A stretch of DNA of 15,746 nucleotides from JBOGEB01 sp050743125 (GTDB taxonomy: Bacteria > Actinomycetota > Nitriliruptoria > Euzebyales > Egibacteraceae), in assembly GCA_050743125.1 (NCBI GenBank), contig JBOGEB010000091.1, forward strand, positions 1-15,746, read 5' to 3'. The notes below the pieces were generated by a model. That model worked only from the letters and a program-made list of their open reading frames with translations. It did not search any database and was not told where the DNA came from. This document shows positions 14,925 through 15,746 of the stretch, in pieces (within the stretch, counting starts at the first letter, position 1; each line of letters begins with the position of its first letter). Made by a program: the position numbers and the translations under genes.

Positions 14925-15021
14925 ACCACGCTCCAGCCGGCTGCCGTTCAGGTTGTGCCGGTACGCTCTCGACCCGTCAAGGGTGGCTCGTTTCACTTCA
15001 GTGCTCCCTGTCATAAATGAA

Positions 15022-15099
15022 GTACGCTCCGCATTGAGGGGGTCCTCTGCGCCACGCTCGCAGCGGCGGCGCCAGAAGCGCGCATACGGCGGAGCGTAC
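15022..15099. repeat. Inverted repeat upstream of the livG operon
   Basis: GTACGCTCCGC (15022-15032) and GCGGAGCGTAC (15089-15099) are perfect 11-bp complements separated by 56 bases. They straddle the most likely promoter/leader region of the operon. They could be two binding sites for a regulator in opposite orientation, or the arms of a leader RNA stem. Confidence 0.5.
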
Positions 15100-15196
15100 G
15101 CAAGCGAGGAGCAACGCCGCCAGCGGGGGTACCCGGGGGGACGGGCCACCCGTAAATCAGTGCGACGCGGTGCACGAAGAGCTCGGTACGGAAAAC

Positions 15197-15216
15197 GCTC
15201 ACCAGAGATGGTGAGC
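15197..15216. repeat. Perfect 7-bp inverted repeat upstream of the small ORF
   Basis: GCTCACC (15197-15203), AGAGAT loop, GGTGAGC (15210-15216). It lies 22 bases before the GGGAG of the plus-strand small ORF. It may be an operator or an RNA stem in the leader. Confidence 0.35.
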
Positions 15217-15250
15217 TGTAACTGCAAGATTCAGGATAGGGAGAAAGACC

Positions 15251-15370
15251 ATGGCTGGGAAGTCAGGGAAATCCCTGAGCGCATGCGTCGAAGCTTTCCA
15301 GGCCTTCGTCGGCGACTGTCGCCGACGAAGGCCCCACCGCAGCAAGACCGGCTCTTGTCATGGATCGTGA
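15251..15370 (+). CDS. Possible small protein (39 aa), unrecognised
   Basis: A 39-residue frame, MAGKSGKSLSACVEAFQ followed by AFVGDCRRRRP and a basic tail, starts at ATG 15251. GGGAG at 15239-15243 is 7 bases before it, one of the better ribosome binding sites in the window. It is divergent from the livG operon. Its middle codons coincide with a perfect hairpin (15301-15333), which makes the last part of the protein doubtful. It could be a real small protein, the truncated start of a former gene, or a chance frame. Confidence 0.3.
   Translation: MAGKSGKSLSACVEAFQAFVGDCRRRRPHRSKTGSCHGS
15301..15333. terminator. Perfect 15-bp hairpin, possible terminator or attenuator
   Basis: GGCCTTCGTCGGCGA (15301-15315) and TCGCCGACGAAGGCC (15319-15333) are exact complements around a 3-base CTG loop. 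This is the strongest hairpin by stem length and loop size in the right-hand region. No T tract follows on the plus strand, but many actinobacterial terminators lack one. It overlaps the possible small ORF. Confidence 0.45.
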
Positions 15371-15482
15371 GTGTTGATCCCGTTTGCGCGCTGCAAGCCC
15401 CCCACCGTCGGCGTGCAGGCCGTTGCACAGCCCTGTGGAGTCGCCCACAGGTCGACGCAGATCACTCGACCCGCCGCTTTCC

Positions 15483-15662
15483 TTTGGGATGCACGGGATA
15501 ACTGCAGACCAGTTTGGGATGCACGGGATAACTGCAGACCAGTTTGGGATGCACGGGATAACTGCAGACCAGTTTGGGATGCACGGGATAACTGCAGACC
15601 AGTTTGGGATGCACGGGAAAACTGCAGACCAGTTTGGGATGCACGGGAAAACTGCAGACCAG
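15483..15662. repeat. Tandem array of a 30-base unit, six copies
   Basis: Six head-to-tail copies occur with no spacer. Each starts TTTGGGATGCACGGG and ends ACTGCAGACCAG; copy starts are 15483, 15513, 15543, 15573, 15603 and 15633. Copies 1-4 are identical; copies 5 and 6 share one change (GGGATAACTG to GGGAAAACTG). Each unit holds a GGGAT direct repeat and a CTGCAG palindrome. Because 30 is divisible by three, one minus-strand frame encodes repeated LVCSYPVHPK, but nothing else supports a protein. It resembles a minisatellite (VNTR). Confidence 0.95.
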
Positions 15663-15746
15663 CGGAACGACCCAGGTCCCCTCTGGGTTCTCCACCCCCG
15701 GGAGTTGACTGTGAGGGGACGCTGGGCGCCCCCGATGGCTGTGAGG

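Larger units (their letters stand above)
14925..15746. other. Non-coding right-hand region
   Basis: Upstream of the livG start about 800 bases lack a confident gene. They contain the presumed operon promoter, three inverted repeats, one doubtful small ORF and the 30-base tandem array. The last 84 bases (15663-15746) show no recognisable feature. The long plus-strand frame reaching to 15501 is a shadow of livG that continues by chance into this region. Confidence 0.6.

Noticed and set aside
15433..15450. Short inverted repeat CTGTGG/CCACAG
   Set aside because: Only 6 bp; many such stems are expected in DNA of this composition.
15483..15662. CRISPR array
   Set aside because: The 30-base repeats follow each other without spacers, and no cas gene is present.
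15462..15695. A 77-residue minus-strand protein with repeated LVCSYPVHPK
   Set aside because: The repetition is only the translation of the 30-base tandem unit, the frame has no ribosome binding site that I can see, and the composition is unlike the genes here.

Overview
The window is high-GC DNA with dense codon bias toward G/C in third positions, and almost every long reading frame has an equally long shadow on the other strand. Together with the fused SulP transporter/carbonic anhydrase (an Rv3273-like architecture known from mycobacteria and relatives) and the many mononuclear CoA-ligase and Liv-type transporter genes, this points to an actinobacterium, possibly of the Pseudonocardia/mycobacterial kind. 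The genus is inference.

Left part (1-1652, minus strand): a short operon of an ECHDC3-like enoyl-CoA hydratase paralogue, a class I SAM methyltransferase and the beginning of a third, unrecognised gene cut by the window edge. A 400-base spacer of lower GC separates it from a divergent plus-strand gene for a 781-residue bicarbonate/sulfate-type (SulP) transporter fused to a beta-carbonic anhydrase (2054-4399).

Middle (4478-5450, plus strand): a decayed type II toxin-antitoxin locus. A ribbon-helix-helix antitoxin remains, while the PIN-domain toxin behind it has lost its start, carries a nonsense codon and is split by a 261-base segment that has imperfect terminal inverted repeats and no transposase. 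This looks like a MITE-type insertion.

Right part (5451-14924, minus strand): one long operon in the order ABC ATPase (LivG type), long-chain-type acyl-CoA synthetase, permease (LivH), permease (LivM), two tandem-duplicated lipoprotein solute-binding proteins, ABC ATPase (LivF) and a PaaK-like CoA ligase. Several junctions overlap by 1 to 10 bases. The system probably imports a hydrophobic or aromatic carboxylate and activates it to a CoA thioester; the substrate cannot be read from sequence. The two binding-protein genes are a visible 1.27-kb tandem duplication that also copied the first bases of livF. A 206-base spacer between livH and livM holds two strong inverted repeats.

Far right (14925-15746): about 800 bases without a confident gene. 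It holds several inverted repeats, one small ORF with a good ribosome binding site, a perfect 15-bp hairpin, and six perfect or near-perfect head-to-tail copies of a 30-base unit.
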